The notes beneath the pieces were generated by a model. That model had not been told where the DNA came from. It saw nothing but the letters and a program-made list of their open reading frames with translations, and made no database searches. From a virus: a DNA stretch of 64,000 bases. Shown here in pieces: positions 43,909-50,520 of this stretch (position 1 is its first letter; every line of letters begins with the position of its first letter). The translations under genes and the position numbers were made by a program. Location: the IMG/VR virus record IMGVR_UViG_3300028895_000704, positions 25,577 to 89,576 of that record; one strand, written 5' to 3'.

Positions 43909-43914
43909 TATAAT
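43909..43914 (+). promoter_or_regulatory. Possible promoter -10 box
   Basis: TATAAT is followed by ACC in the gap after the glycosyltransferase gene and upstream of the 43953 gene. There is no good -35. The string ATAATACC also occurs in two other intergenic gaps (46159-46166 and 47619-47626), which supports a shared promoter-like element. Confidence 0.35.
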
Positions 43915-43952
43915 ACCGAGATCGTGCACGAAGCCCAGCAAGGAGGCTAGGA

Positions 43953-44375
43953 ATGTCCAGCTCACTCGGTCCCGAGGTATCAATAACTCTTACCCCGTAC
44001 TTTGAGGCGGACTACGTGATCAACGGGAATGTTGGTTTCCGTCTCAGAATTGAGGCCTCGGCCGGCGAGGGGATCGATGACGAGATCTTTCGCTACTTTC
44101 GGAAGCCTATCAACCAGGTCACGGGGGTGTCCGACAGCGTCCTATCCGGCGTTTGCTCGTGGCCCGACCTCCTCGAGCTTCCTATCACCGAGCCAGAGCC
44201 GGACACTAGTCCTCCGGGCTTTCGCTTGAGCTACATGGATGTCGTGGTCGACAGCGAGTCGATGGCCACCGACATCTGGGAGCTCATTCAGACACAGGTC
44301 CAGGAGCTCGTCCAAACGGTGAAGGACGGAGAGAACCTGGAGGCACAACCGCCGGTCACGATCATATCGAGCTAG
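43953..44375 (+). CDS. Hypothetical protein
   Basis: A 140-aa protein with AAGGAGG seven bases before the ATG. Beta-rich N-terminus (VSITLTPYFEADYVINGNVGFRLRI) and an amphipathic helix at the C-terminus (IWELIQTQVQELVQTVKDGE). No family recognised. It is the first gene after the structural block, at the change from long virion genes to short ones. Confidence 0.65.
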   Translation: MSSSLGPEVSITLTPYFEADYVINGNVGFRLRIEASAGEGIDDEIFRYFRKPINQVTGVSDSVLSGVCSWPDLLELPITEPEPDTSPPGFRLSYMDVVVDSESMATDIWELIQTQVQELVQTVKDGENLEAQPPVTIISS

Positions 44376-44377
44376 TC

Positions 44378-44719
44378 ATGGGCGCACCGCTTCTGCTGTC
44401 ACCGCAGATGATCGACAAGGCTATTGCCTCTGAGGCGTACCACGAGTTCGTGTTCTTCAAAGATCCGCCTCACGAGAAGCCGTATGTCATACCGCAGTCG
44501 AAGGCGGTCGGCTGTGGCCGCCCTCGTTGTAGCAAACTGGCCAAGAAGCAGGCCCAGAAAGCCGCGACCAGCCCGGTCGTCGACTACAACGAGATCAAGC
44601 GGTGCATCATGAGCCTTACCTTCGATCAGCAGCAGCGACTCAAGGAGTTGTTTAGCTGCACCTCTCTAAAGCTCCACTACCGCGATCGCCGCAACGCCAT
44701 GCAGCGACGGGTTATCTGA
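44378..44719 (+). CDS. Hypothetical basic protein
   Basis: A 113-aa protein two bases downstream of the previous stop, with no clear Shine-Dalgarno, so probably translationally coupled. A CGRPRCSKLAKKQAQKA segment at about 47-63 has two Cys in a basic context, and the C-terminus is Arg-rich. Possibly nucleic-acid binding. A perfect hairpin CTGAATA-ACCGACA-TATTCAG (44720-44740) starts one base after its stop. Confidence 0.55.
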   Translation: MGAPLLLSPQMIDKAIASEAYHEFVFFKDPPHEKPYVIPQSKAVGCGRPRCSKLAKKQAQKAATSPVVDYNEIKRCIMSLTFDQQQRLKELFSCTSLKLHYRDRRNAMQRRVI

Positions 44720-44740
44720 GCTGAATAACCGACATATTCA
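44720..44740 (+). other. Hairpin after the 44378 gene
   Basis: CTGAATA (44720-44726), loop ACCGACA, TATTCAG (44734-44740): perfect 7-bp stem, no T-run. The rest of this 130-bp gap holds no recognisable gene; it ends in the strong AAGGAGG of the next gene. Confidence 0.4.
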
Positions 44741-44849
44741 GGGCATTATTACATAGAGCCCCTTTACCGGTGCCTAGAGGCGGTTTGGAGCTGCCGTTCT
44801 CGCCATCGTCGGTGTTTCAAGCTCTCATCCCCCCCCAAGGAGGACGGAG

Positions 44850-45164
44850 ATGCATGGGGAAAGGATACTCAGCTGCGATGGTGCAATACGCAAGTGCTGG
44901 CGTAAGGTCGACCATCACAAGCTGATGATCTATGAGTTCATGGAAGAGCTCGGACAGTGTTGTATGTGCGCAACGCTGAATGAACTGTCGCTGTGGCCGG
45001 GGCACCCAGACCTCGGTGACAAGCGTGTCCAAGAACGGGTCAAGCGCCTGTTCCTGCATCACTTCAACACGGGGCGGCAACCTCGCTGCCCCTATCCCGC
45101 TACGAAGGAGGGCGAGATATGTCTGAAGCTGTCGAGACGGCGACCCAAACGGATGACGCCGTAG
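44850..45164 (+). CDS. Small Cys-rich protein, unknown
   Basis: A 104-aa protein after a strong AAGGAGG. Cys residues at about 9, 16, 37, 38 and 40 (CCMC) and two later ones with His pairs (DHHK, LHHF) suggest a zinc-binding fold. Basic C-terminus. The 3' end overlaps the next gene by 46 bases. No family recognised. Confidence 0.55.
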   Translation: MHGERILSCDGAIRKCWRKVDHHKLMIYEFMEELGQCCMCATLNELSLWPGHPDLGDKRVQERVKRLFLHHFNTGRQPRCPYPATKEGEICLKLSRRRPKRMTP

Positions 45165-45346
45165 AGGCTCCCCCTGAGGAGCTTCAGGAATGTGTCGGCT
45201 GCGGTACCAAGCTACCGGCCGAGAAGATGCACCAATCGATGGGATTTGTGCACGTCTGCAGCGCTGGCTGTGAAGCAGCGTGGCTGCAAGACGACCCCCT
45301 GGGAAGCAGGAACTTCCTGCACGGTACCATTCCCGAGGACTACTAG
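45119..45346 (+). CDS. Small zinc-finger protein
   Basis: A 75-aa protein preceded by GGAGGGCGAGAT. Acidic N-terminus, then CVGCGTKLPAEKMH and VCSAGCEAAW, that is a CxxC plus a CxxxC, a likely treble-clef-like single zinc site (compare YHS-type fingers). Acidic C-terminus. Possibly an adaptor of host proteins. It starts inside the previous gene. Confidence 0.6.
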   Translation: MSEAVETATQTDDAVEAPPEELQECVGCGTKLPAEKMHQSMGFVHVCSAGCEAAWLQDDPLGSRNFLHGTIPEDY

Positions 45347-45364
45347 TCGGTTTCAACTCACCCC

Positions 45365-45398
45365 GGAGCACCTGGTGCGGGGCAGCGCCAGGTGCTCC
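45365..45398 (+). terminator. Stem-loop terminator candidate
   Basis: GGAGCACCTGG (45365-45375) and CCAGGTGCTCC (45388-45398) pair perfectly over 11 bp with a 12-nt loop, followed by CCTTTC. The U-tract is poor. The next Shine-Dalgarno AAAGGA follows at once, so it may act as an mRNA processing or attenuation site. Confidence 0.5.
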
Positions 45399-45417
45399 CC
45401 TTTCGAAAGGATGTACG

Positions 45418-46044
45418 ATGCGTTTTATGGTTACTACAATCGCGATGCTGTTGCTGAGTTCGCTGTGCTGCGGGGCCGAGCTGACGGAGAAGGAGCAGGA
45501 TTTTCTCAAATCGATCCATTGGCCCGGGCAGGTCAATGATGTCGGGACGATCATCCCGACGATCGATCAGAAGCCACAGAAGTGGATGCGCATGCCCACC
45601 ATGAGTTCGAAGCGTGGCTTGCGTGTTTTTGCGCAGTCGGCGGAGGGAAAGGCGGTTCTGCGCGATCTGGCGCAGATCTACACGCCGGACGCGTGTCCGA
45701 GCGAGATTTCCCAGGCCGACTGGGCTGATATGCGCCGGATGCTGCTTCTGTTGGCGGCAGACGGCGGTCAGGACGAGGAGCTCCCGGAGTTGGTGGCGAT
45801 TGTGCTGCTGAATCCGGACGGTCCAGCATACCTGGCTGACAACGTGATGCACCCTGCCGTGCGGGTTCTGGGTCCGCGCATGATGCAGGCAACGGAAACC
45901 AGGCTGGTCGAAGGTAAGGAAGTGGACAAGCAACGCATCTTCAGCGTGCTTCAGCACAACCACTGCCCTGTCGACGACATCGAGATCAAACTTTACGTCG
46001 GAAAGATCACTCGGATCTGTAAAAAGTTTGGCATCTCGCTCTGA
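45418..46044 (+). CDS. Secreted or periplasmic phage protein
   Basis: A 208-aa protein; the ATG at 45418 follows AAAGGATGTACG. Residues 1-21 (MRFMVTTIAMLLLSSLCCGAE) form a signal peptide with a basic start, hydrophobic core and a CGA-E cleavage site; the lipobox is imperfect. The mature part is helical with scattered Cys (ACPSEIS, NHCPVDD) and ends KITRICKKFGISL. It has its own hairpin before and a strong terminator after, so it is a single-gene unit. Possible roles are superinfection exclusion or host-envelope interaction; no family recognised. Confidence 0.6.
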   Translation: MRFMVTTIAMLLLSSLCCGAELTEKEQDFLKSIHWPGQVNDVGTIIPTIDQKPQKWMRMPTMSSKRGLRVFAQSAEGKAVLRDLAQIYTPDACPSEISQADWADMRRMLLLLAADGGQDEELPELVAIVLLNPDGPAYLADNVMHPAVRVLGPRMMQATETRLVEGKEVDKQRIFSVLQHNHCPVDDIEIKLYVGKITRICKKFGISL

Positions 46045-46061
46045 TACAACCGACGAATGGC

Positions 46062-46110
46062 CCCCTGCTGCCCTCCGCGAATGCGGAGGGCCAGGGGTGC
46101 CACCATTTTT
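46062..46110 (+). terminator. Rho-independent terminator
   Basis: CCCTCCGC (46071-46078), loop GAAT, GCGGAGGG (46083-46090), extended by CCCCTG (46062-46067) with CAGGGG (46092-46097), then TTTTT at 46106-46110. It ends the secreted-protein unit. Confidence 0.75.
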
Positions 46111-46153
46111 AGCTACCAAAACTCGTCGAAAACGGGCGCTGGGCCTGTCAAAA

Positions 46154-46181
46154 ACGACATAATACCCGGGCATTATATAGT
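46154..46181 (+). promoter_or_regulatory. Promoter with a palindromic operator in its spacer
   Basis: ACGACA (46154-46159) and TATAGT (46176-46181) are 16 bp apart, a weak sigma70-like pair. The spacer holds ATAATACCC (46159-46167) against GGGCATTAT (46168-46176), an 18-bp palindrome with one mismatched pair, centred between the hexamers, as expected for a repressor site. All functions are inferred from layout. Confidence 0.4.
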
Positions 46182-46184
46182 AGA

Positions 46185-46281
46185 ACAGGTTAGACAACGC
46201 TCATGGCTTCGCCGAGAGTGGAAGCATTAAAGCTTCGCGTCTACCAGCCGCGGCGACTGGCAACGTCCGCCGCGGTTTTTT
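46185..46281 (+). ncRNA. Candidate small RNA with intrinsic terminator
   Basis: About 100 nt between the promoter/palindrome and a textbook terminator. It includes the hairpin GAAGC-ATTAAA-GCTTC (46221-46236) and ends with CCGCGGCG (46248-46255) / CGCCGCGG (46268-46275) followed by TTTTTT (46276-46281). No convincing open frame with a Shine-Dalgarno is present. It may be a free small RNA or the attenuated leader of the next gene. Confidence 0.4.
46248..46281 (+). terminator. Rho-independent terminator
   Basis: Perfect 8-bp stem CCGCGGCG / CGCCGCGG with a 12-nt loop, then TTTTTT. It lies more than 200 bases upstream of the next gene, so it ends a short transcript. Confidence 0.8.
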
Positions 46282-46285
46282 AGGT

Positions 46286-46448
46286 ACACAATCCGGCCCA
46301 TCCGGTTGTGTGAGTTGCCCCAGGACGAATGAAGTCGGACGGACCGGAGACGGTCTTACTCTCCGTTAGTCGGCCCCTGATGCCGGCATGGCTTAGACCA
46401 GATTGGAGCTGGGGCAACTCAATATTTCAGGGAGCTGCGAAAGCAGCT
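46286..46448 (+). ncRNA. Structured RNA upstream of the 46486 gene
   Basis: Three consecutive elements are visible. First, ACACAA-T-CCGG / CCGGTTGTGT (46286-46311), a 10-bp hairpin with one bulge. Second, a perfect 12-bp helix GAGTTGCCCCAG (46312-46323) / CTGGGGCAACTC (46409-46420) closing an 85-nt domain with internal pairs such as GACC/GGTC. Third, AGCTGC-GAAA-GCAGCT (46433-46448) with a GNRA loop followed by TGGTTTT. This resembles a structured leader or a free ncRNA. It matches no riboswitch class I can recall. Confidence 0.5.
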
Positions 46449-46485
46449 TGGTTTTCCAACTTATCCTTACCGTGGAGGCACAGCC

Positions 46486-47457
46486 ATGAGGTTTGGGAAG
46501 TGGATCATTCCAGCAATTATCGGTGTTGCTGGAGCGATTATCGTGACGCTTGACGTCTACTGCACCGATGCAGCGTTTCGTGGGCTCGGCCTTGCCTTTC
46601 TGGCCACCGTGGGTGCCGTAGGCGCTTTCATCTGGCAGCATCTGCTGGAGCGCCATCGGGAGAAACAACAAAAGTTGCGCGTCTTGGCCACCAAGAGTCG
46701 AGTGCACAACAGAGTTTCGACCACACTCACCGCCGCGTTGCGTGATTACGCAACCGACAAAGGCACGAAAGACATCCAGGACATGGCGGAGATCGAGATC
46801 GAACTCATGTCCAAGATCGCCGATCCCAACAACCCTCCACCTGTCACCTTGTTGCGGCAGTTGGAGTACATGCTGGCCTACGTGGAGGATTTCATCACCC
46901 ACGGACTGGCCGGTGTGCTGGCGTCTGAGACGCCAGAAAAGCGACCTCTTCTCTATTCGGAACTCCTTTCCGAAACCCGCGAACAGCGATCGCGGATCGG
47001 TAAGTTGGAGACGGGCAAAGATGAGCTCGAGAGACAGCTATTCGAAGCGGCGGCGGAGCTCAAGAAGCTCCCGACCCTCACTGAAGGGCTCGCCACTGCG
47101 TCAGCTGCGCTCGCCGAGACCAGGAAGTCCCTCCAAAGTACCGAGACTAAGATTGCGAAAGTCGCGGACCGGGCAGCCAAAAGCCCGGAACCCCCTGCGG
47201 CATCCCCGCCGCAAGAACCTGAGAAGCCCCCCACATCTTCTCATAACGATCCTCTACGTTGCAAATGGTGCGGTCGGCACTCGAAGGCTAAGAAAAACTC
47301 ATGCGGTGAGTTGAAGCCACTCGGGCGCGACCTAATACTATCTCCAACGGAGAGCATCCCGAATCCGGATCTCTGCGCCAGGTGCACAAAGCTTGCGCTG
47401 GCAGGAAATACGGACACCCCCACGCCGGAGCCAAAGGAAACTCCGGTACCCACCTAA
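46486..47457 (+). CDS. Membrane, coiled-coil and zinc-motif protein
   Basis: A 323-aa protein after GGAGGCACAGCC. Two N-terminal membrane helices (IIPAIIGVAGAIIVTL at 7-22 and LGLAFLATVGAVGAFIW at 34-50) are followed by a helical body and a coiled coil at about 165-235 (REQRSRIGKLETGKDELERQ). A Pro-rich linker and a C-terminal CxxC ... C ... CxxC cluster (CKWC, SCGE, CARC) complete it. It would sit in the host inner membrane with the body in the cytoplasm. It is preceded by the longest structured leader of the region. Function unknown; a spanin is unlikely given the topology. Confidence 0.6.
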   Translation: MRFGKWIIPAIIGVAGAIIVTLDVYCTDAAFRGLGLAFLATVGAVGAFIWQHLLERHREKQQKLRVLATKSRVHNRVSTTLTAALRDYATDKGTKDIQDMAEIEIELMSKIADPNNPPPVTLLRQLEYMLAYVEDFITHGLAGVLASETPEKRPLLYSELLSETREQRSRIGKLETGKDELERQLFEAAAELKKLPTLTEGLATASAALAETRKSLQSTETKIAKVADRAAKSPEPPAASPPQEPEKPPTSSHNDPLRCKWCGRHSKAKKNSCGELKPLGRDLILSPTESIPNPDLCARCTKLALAGNTDTPTPEPKETPVPT

Positions 47458-47571
47458 CGGCCTGATCGTACATAGACCTGCGGACTTTATAGTCGGGGAC
47501 TATGGACAGGACGTCACCAAAACCTGTTCCACTTGTTCCCGCTATAAAGTTCGTAAGTTTATGTAAGATCT

Positions 47572-47597
47572 GGCCGGGCATTGGCCCGACCTTTCTT
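47572..47597 (+). terminator. Probable terminator
   Basis: GGCCGGGC (47572-47579) pairs with GCCCGACC (47584-47591) imperfectly around ATTG, followed by TTTCTTT. It lies after the 46486 gene in a 214-bp gap that otherwise holds no recognisable gene apart from a candidate CATAAT box at 47618-47623. Confidence 0.55.
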
Positions 47598-47617
47598 TAG
47601 CTATCCGGATTTGGTAG

Positions 47618-47626
47618 CATAATACC
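47618..47626 (+). promoter_or_regulatory. Possible promoter -10 box
   Basis: CATAATACC between the terminator at 47572-47597 and the gene at 47672. No clear -35. Shares ATAATACC with 43910 and 46159. Confidence 0.3.
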
Positions 47627-47671
47627 AGCAGTCCGGAGGTCGGATTGCACCGGAAACGCTGGAGAAATAGG

Positions 47672-47962
47672 ATGATCGTCGTCAACGAACGAGAATCGGG
47701 ACCCGTCCGCGGGGTGGGTATGGACAAGCTCAAGGTCGTCATCGATGGCCAGGACCGGGGCGAGGTGGAGCATCAACGCTGCAAGGAGCTGGCACGGGAG
47801 GAAGCATCCCGGCGTGGCTTCTCGGGCGGCGGGATGACGGACAACCCAATCGTAGGGCCGGTCGGTACGGATGGCGAAATGCTTGACGGTGCCGACGCCC
47901 TGGACCCAAACGCGCAAGTCGTTGGCTTCCGCGCAGAGTTCCTTTTCGCACAGAGAGCATGA
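47672..47962 (+). CDS. Small hypothetical protein
   Basis: A 96-aa protein; ATG at 47672 with GGAG seven bases upstream. It contains LKVVIDGQDRGEVEHQRCKELAREEA, a strand-helix pattern, and a Gly-rich loop (GFSGGGMTDNP). No recognised family. Its last four bases overlap the next start (ATGA). Confidence 0.6.
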   Translation: MIVVNERESGPVRGVGMDKLKVVIDGQDRGEVEHQRCKELAREEASRRGFSGGGMTDNPIVGPVGTDGEMLDGADALDPNAQVVGFRAEFLFAQRA

Positions 47963-48618
47963 TCGAGTTACGAGTCGGCCAGGTCATGGGGCAGAACCGG
48001 CTGTTTCATCAGAAGCGGCTGCTTGTGTCCACGATCCTGAATGCCGTGCGATTGTTTGAAGAAGACATGCCGCCCTACCTGGGACTCGACCCGTCGTGGA
48101 CGATCCCGTTTGAGCAGGCATGCGTAGTCTGGACAGCGGGACACATCATCCCGAGGGGGATCATCAACCAGGACATGATGATCTCCCTGTTGCAGCAGCG
48201 TGGCGACGCGCTGCTGGCGATCGGTCGAGAGTACGGTAAGATGCTAGACACTGATCCGAACATCCCGTATCTGGCCCCGCGCTTTCTATCGCTGGCCGAT
48301 CGGCGTTGGTTCAGTATCAGTGGACTGGATACGCACTTCACGTTGCAACACGGTGACGTGACCGAGCAGATGCCACCGACGTTTGAGGGCATATCATATG
48401 ACCTCGGCCAACCGACGCTGATGGAATGGCGCCGGATAGTTATGGAGAACCAGGAACATGGCCCTCTCGCAGCAGATGAAGCAGATCCTTCTCGACCCGG
48501 AGACATCAGCGACGGTCCTGTTGATCGCCGCGAGCGACCTGCTCGGCCCGGAGTGGCTGAACTGGGACCCGATGACGATCCGGATGGAGATGCAGGAGGA
48601 GTTGGGATCCCCGCTTAA
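47959..48618 (+). CDS. Hypothetical protein with a long 3' overlap
   Basis: A 219-aa protein starting on an ATGA overlap. The first 165 residues are a coherent helical/strand protein (FEQACVVWTAGHIIPRGIIN, FSISGLDTHFTLQHGD). From about residue 167 the sequence becomes Asp/Pro/Arg/Gly-rich (ADEADPSRPGDISDGPV), which is the composition expected from reading the next gene out of frame. So the real end may be near 48460 and an indel or lost stop is possible. Confidence 0.55.
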   Translation: MIELRVGQVMGQNRLFHQKRLLVSTILNAVRLFEEDMPPYLGLDPSWTIPFEQACVVWTAGHIIPRGIINQDMMISLLQQRGDALLAIGREYGKMLDTDPNIPYLAPRFLSLADRRWFSISGLDTHFTLQHGDVTEQMPPTFEGISYDLGQPTLMEWRRIVMENQEHGPLAADEADPSRPGDISDGPVDRRERPARPGVAELGPDDDPDGDAGGVGIPA

Positions 48619-49171
48619 GGAGCCTTCTTTCAACAAGCTCCTGGCAGCGAGGGAACTCGTAACGACCGATGGGTTTTACACTAACCTTCCGGACTTCATC
48701 CGACTCTGCAACGCCCTCTACAACGGTAGCGTCAGTCCGCATGCGTTTGACCCCGCAGACGCAGGGGAAATTGCGTGGGCTATTACTGAATCTCTCCTTA
48801 TCTGGCCACCCGATCCGAATGAAGAAGAACCATTCACTGATCAGATACTTGAGTACATCGGTAAGACGCTAGATGAAGAGGGCATTATGACTCCTCCCGA
48901 CGTCTTGCGGCTCGGCATCTTGAACGAGCAGACGTGGGAGAAGGTGCAGGCGACCTACTCAGACGATCCGTCGATGTTCAACGCGATCTACGACAAAGAG
49001 CGTGAGAAGACCGACGAGATCAACGCCGTGGTGAAAGCCCGGCTGCGGCGCCTGCTGGAGACGCTGGACGCCCTGCCGTTGCGAGACGGCGACGCCACCG
49101 ACTCCGTTAAGCGTATGCTTGGGGCAATTCAATCCAAAGAAGAAGAGGGCAGCAAACTCAAACCGATTTGA
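48458..49171 (+). CDS. Hypothetical protein
   Basis: A 237-aa helical, acidic protein with CAGGAAC before the ATG. Contains LLIAASDLLGPEWLNWDPMT near the start and a long C-terminal helix (INAVVKARLRRLLETLDALPL). It overlaps the previous gene by 161 bases. No family recognised. It precedes the AAA+ module and has a similar codon bias. Confidence 0.65.
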   Translation: MALSQQMKQILLDPETSATVLLIAASDLLGPEWLNWDPMTIRMEMQEELGSPLKEPSFNKLLAARELVTTDGFYTNLPDFIRLCNALYNGSVSPHAFDPADAGEIAWAITESLLIWPPDPNEEEPFTDQILEYIGKTLDEEGIMTPPDVLRLGILNEQTWEKVQATYSDDPSMFNAIYDKEREKTDEINAVVKARLRRLLETLDALPLRDGDATDSVKRMLGAIQSKEEEGSKLKPI

Positions 49172-49197
49172 GTCTTGGCTGTCCGTCGGAGGACAGC

Positions 49198-50520
49198 ATG
49201 CCCAGAATGCCCGAAACGTCTGATAGTGACTACACGGCTATCACACCAGACCTACGTGAACGGCGGCAAAGGCGCGGGCGCCGAACCGCCGAGACCATCG
49301 ACCAGGAGCGGCTGCGGTCCATTGGTAACGACCGCAGCTGGATTCGCAACGAGGCCTGGCGCGCACCGACTCCAGTAGTCTTCAACGCCAACTACTCGTT
49401 CGTTCGCGTGCTGTCGCACGTAACGCACACCGCTACATCTATGTCGGACTACGGTGGACGATACGTTTCGGCGAGGAGTAGCGACGGCAACTACGAGTGG
49501 GATGCCACCGTAGGAGACGTCATCCTGGCGTGCTATCATCATCGACGCATGGCCGAGGAGATGCGACTGTATGTTGCGCTGCCGGATTCGTTGACATACC
49601 ACGTCAATACCGGCAAGATCATGCGCGAGACTGGTTGGCATCGCCTGATGCGTCCGATCGCGCGCAGCTGGCTCGCCATGCTACCCATCCACCGAATCGT
49701 CCGTGCCTGCATTGAAGGGACAACCGAGATTGATGCCGCGGTCGCGCTATCGTCCGACATGTCACGTGACGACACGGCAGCGCTACGCAACGCACGTGCA
49801 CATTTGCAGGAAATCCTCGCAGAAGCACTGCGTGCACCGGAGGACAGCTTCGAACGACTGATTCAGATGCAGTTCGAGGACCTTCGGCACCGGCTGATGT
49901 ACATGACGGGTCAGAACCGGGAGTTCATCATGTCGGCGCTCCAGAGTCACTACAATCGCGATTTTCCGTCGCGCTCACGCGCCATGGATGACATCCGCGA
50001 TATGCTGCGCAACTGCGAGATCGACGGGGTTGCCGGCAACCTGACGCGTCGTGTACGCCACGACGCCAACGACTGCCGCGCGCTGGTACTGATGCTCGAG
50101 GGCTGCCTCGGGGTCGTCCAGGCGGAGCACCGTCGCCAGGCGTGGGTTGAGGACATCATCACGCGACTCGACGGGTGGCCCCACACCACCGGAGGCGTGA
50201 ACAACCTAGTGGCCGATATGGATCTGTACGACGTGCTCGACGCAGCCAACGGCCTAATACAAAGCGAGGAATTCGTAGCTATCTCGCGAGACGGCACGCT
50301 ACAACGCCAAGAAAACCCGGATGTGGATGAAGCACTTGGCGCTGTCAGACGTGTACTCGCCGATCGCTACGGTCTCGACCGCAGCAGGAGTCAGATCCGT
50401 GCTGCATTGCAAGACGTCTTCGACGAACGCGGAGGAGACGCAGAGGAACCGCAAGGTCCTGTTACAAGTGAAAGACGTCCAAGAGGAGTACGTTTAGACA
50501 GGAGAGATGATGGCGACTAA
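49198..50520 (+). CDS. Helical protein upstream of the AAA+ gene, unknown
   Basis: A 440-aa protein; the ATG at 49198 follows CGGAGGAC. It is mainly helical, rich in Arg, Asp and Met, with an N-terminal Arg-rich stretch (LRERRQRRGRRTAET). A central pattern GNYEWDATVGDVILACYHHRRMAEEM and many DxxR repeats are seen, but no known domain. The next gene starts inside its last 14 bases, so the two are translationally coupled and probably act together. It may be a substrate or regulator of the ATPase. Confidence 0.6.
   Translation: MPRMPETSDSDYTAITPDLRERRQRRGRRTAETIDQERLRSIGNDRSWIRNEAWRAPTPVVFNANYSFVRVLSHVTHTATSMSDYGGRYVSARSSDGNYEWDATVGDVILACYHHRRMAEEMRLYVALPDSLTYHVNTGKIMRETGWHRLMRPIARSWLAMLPIHRIVRACIEGTTEIDAAVALSSDMSRDDTAALRNARAHLQEILAEALRAPEDSFERLIQMQFEDLRHRLMYMTGQNREFIMSALQSHYNRDFPSRSRAMDDIRDMLRNCEIDGVAGNLTRRVRHDANDCRALVLMLEGCLGVVQAEHRRQAWVEDIITRLDGWPHTTGGVNNLVADMDLYDVLDAANGLIQSEEFVAISRDGTLQRQENPDVDEALGAVRRVLADRYGLDRSRSQIRAALQDVFDERGGDAEEPQGPVTSERRPRGVRLDRRDDGD

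Noticed and set aside
46329-46553. 74-residue frame in the structured leader
   Set aside because: It crosses the 12-bp helix and the next gene start, has no Shine-Dalgarno, and the pairing pattern explains the sequence better.
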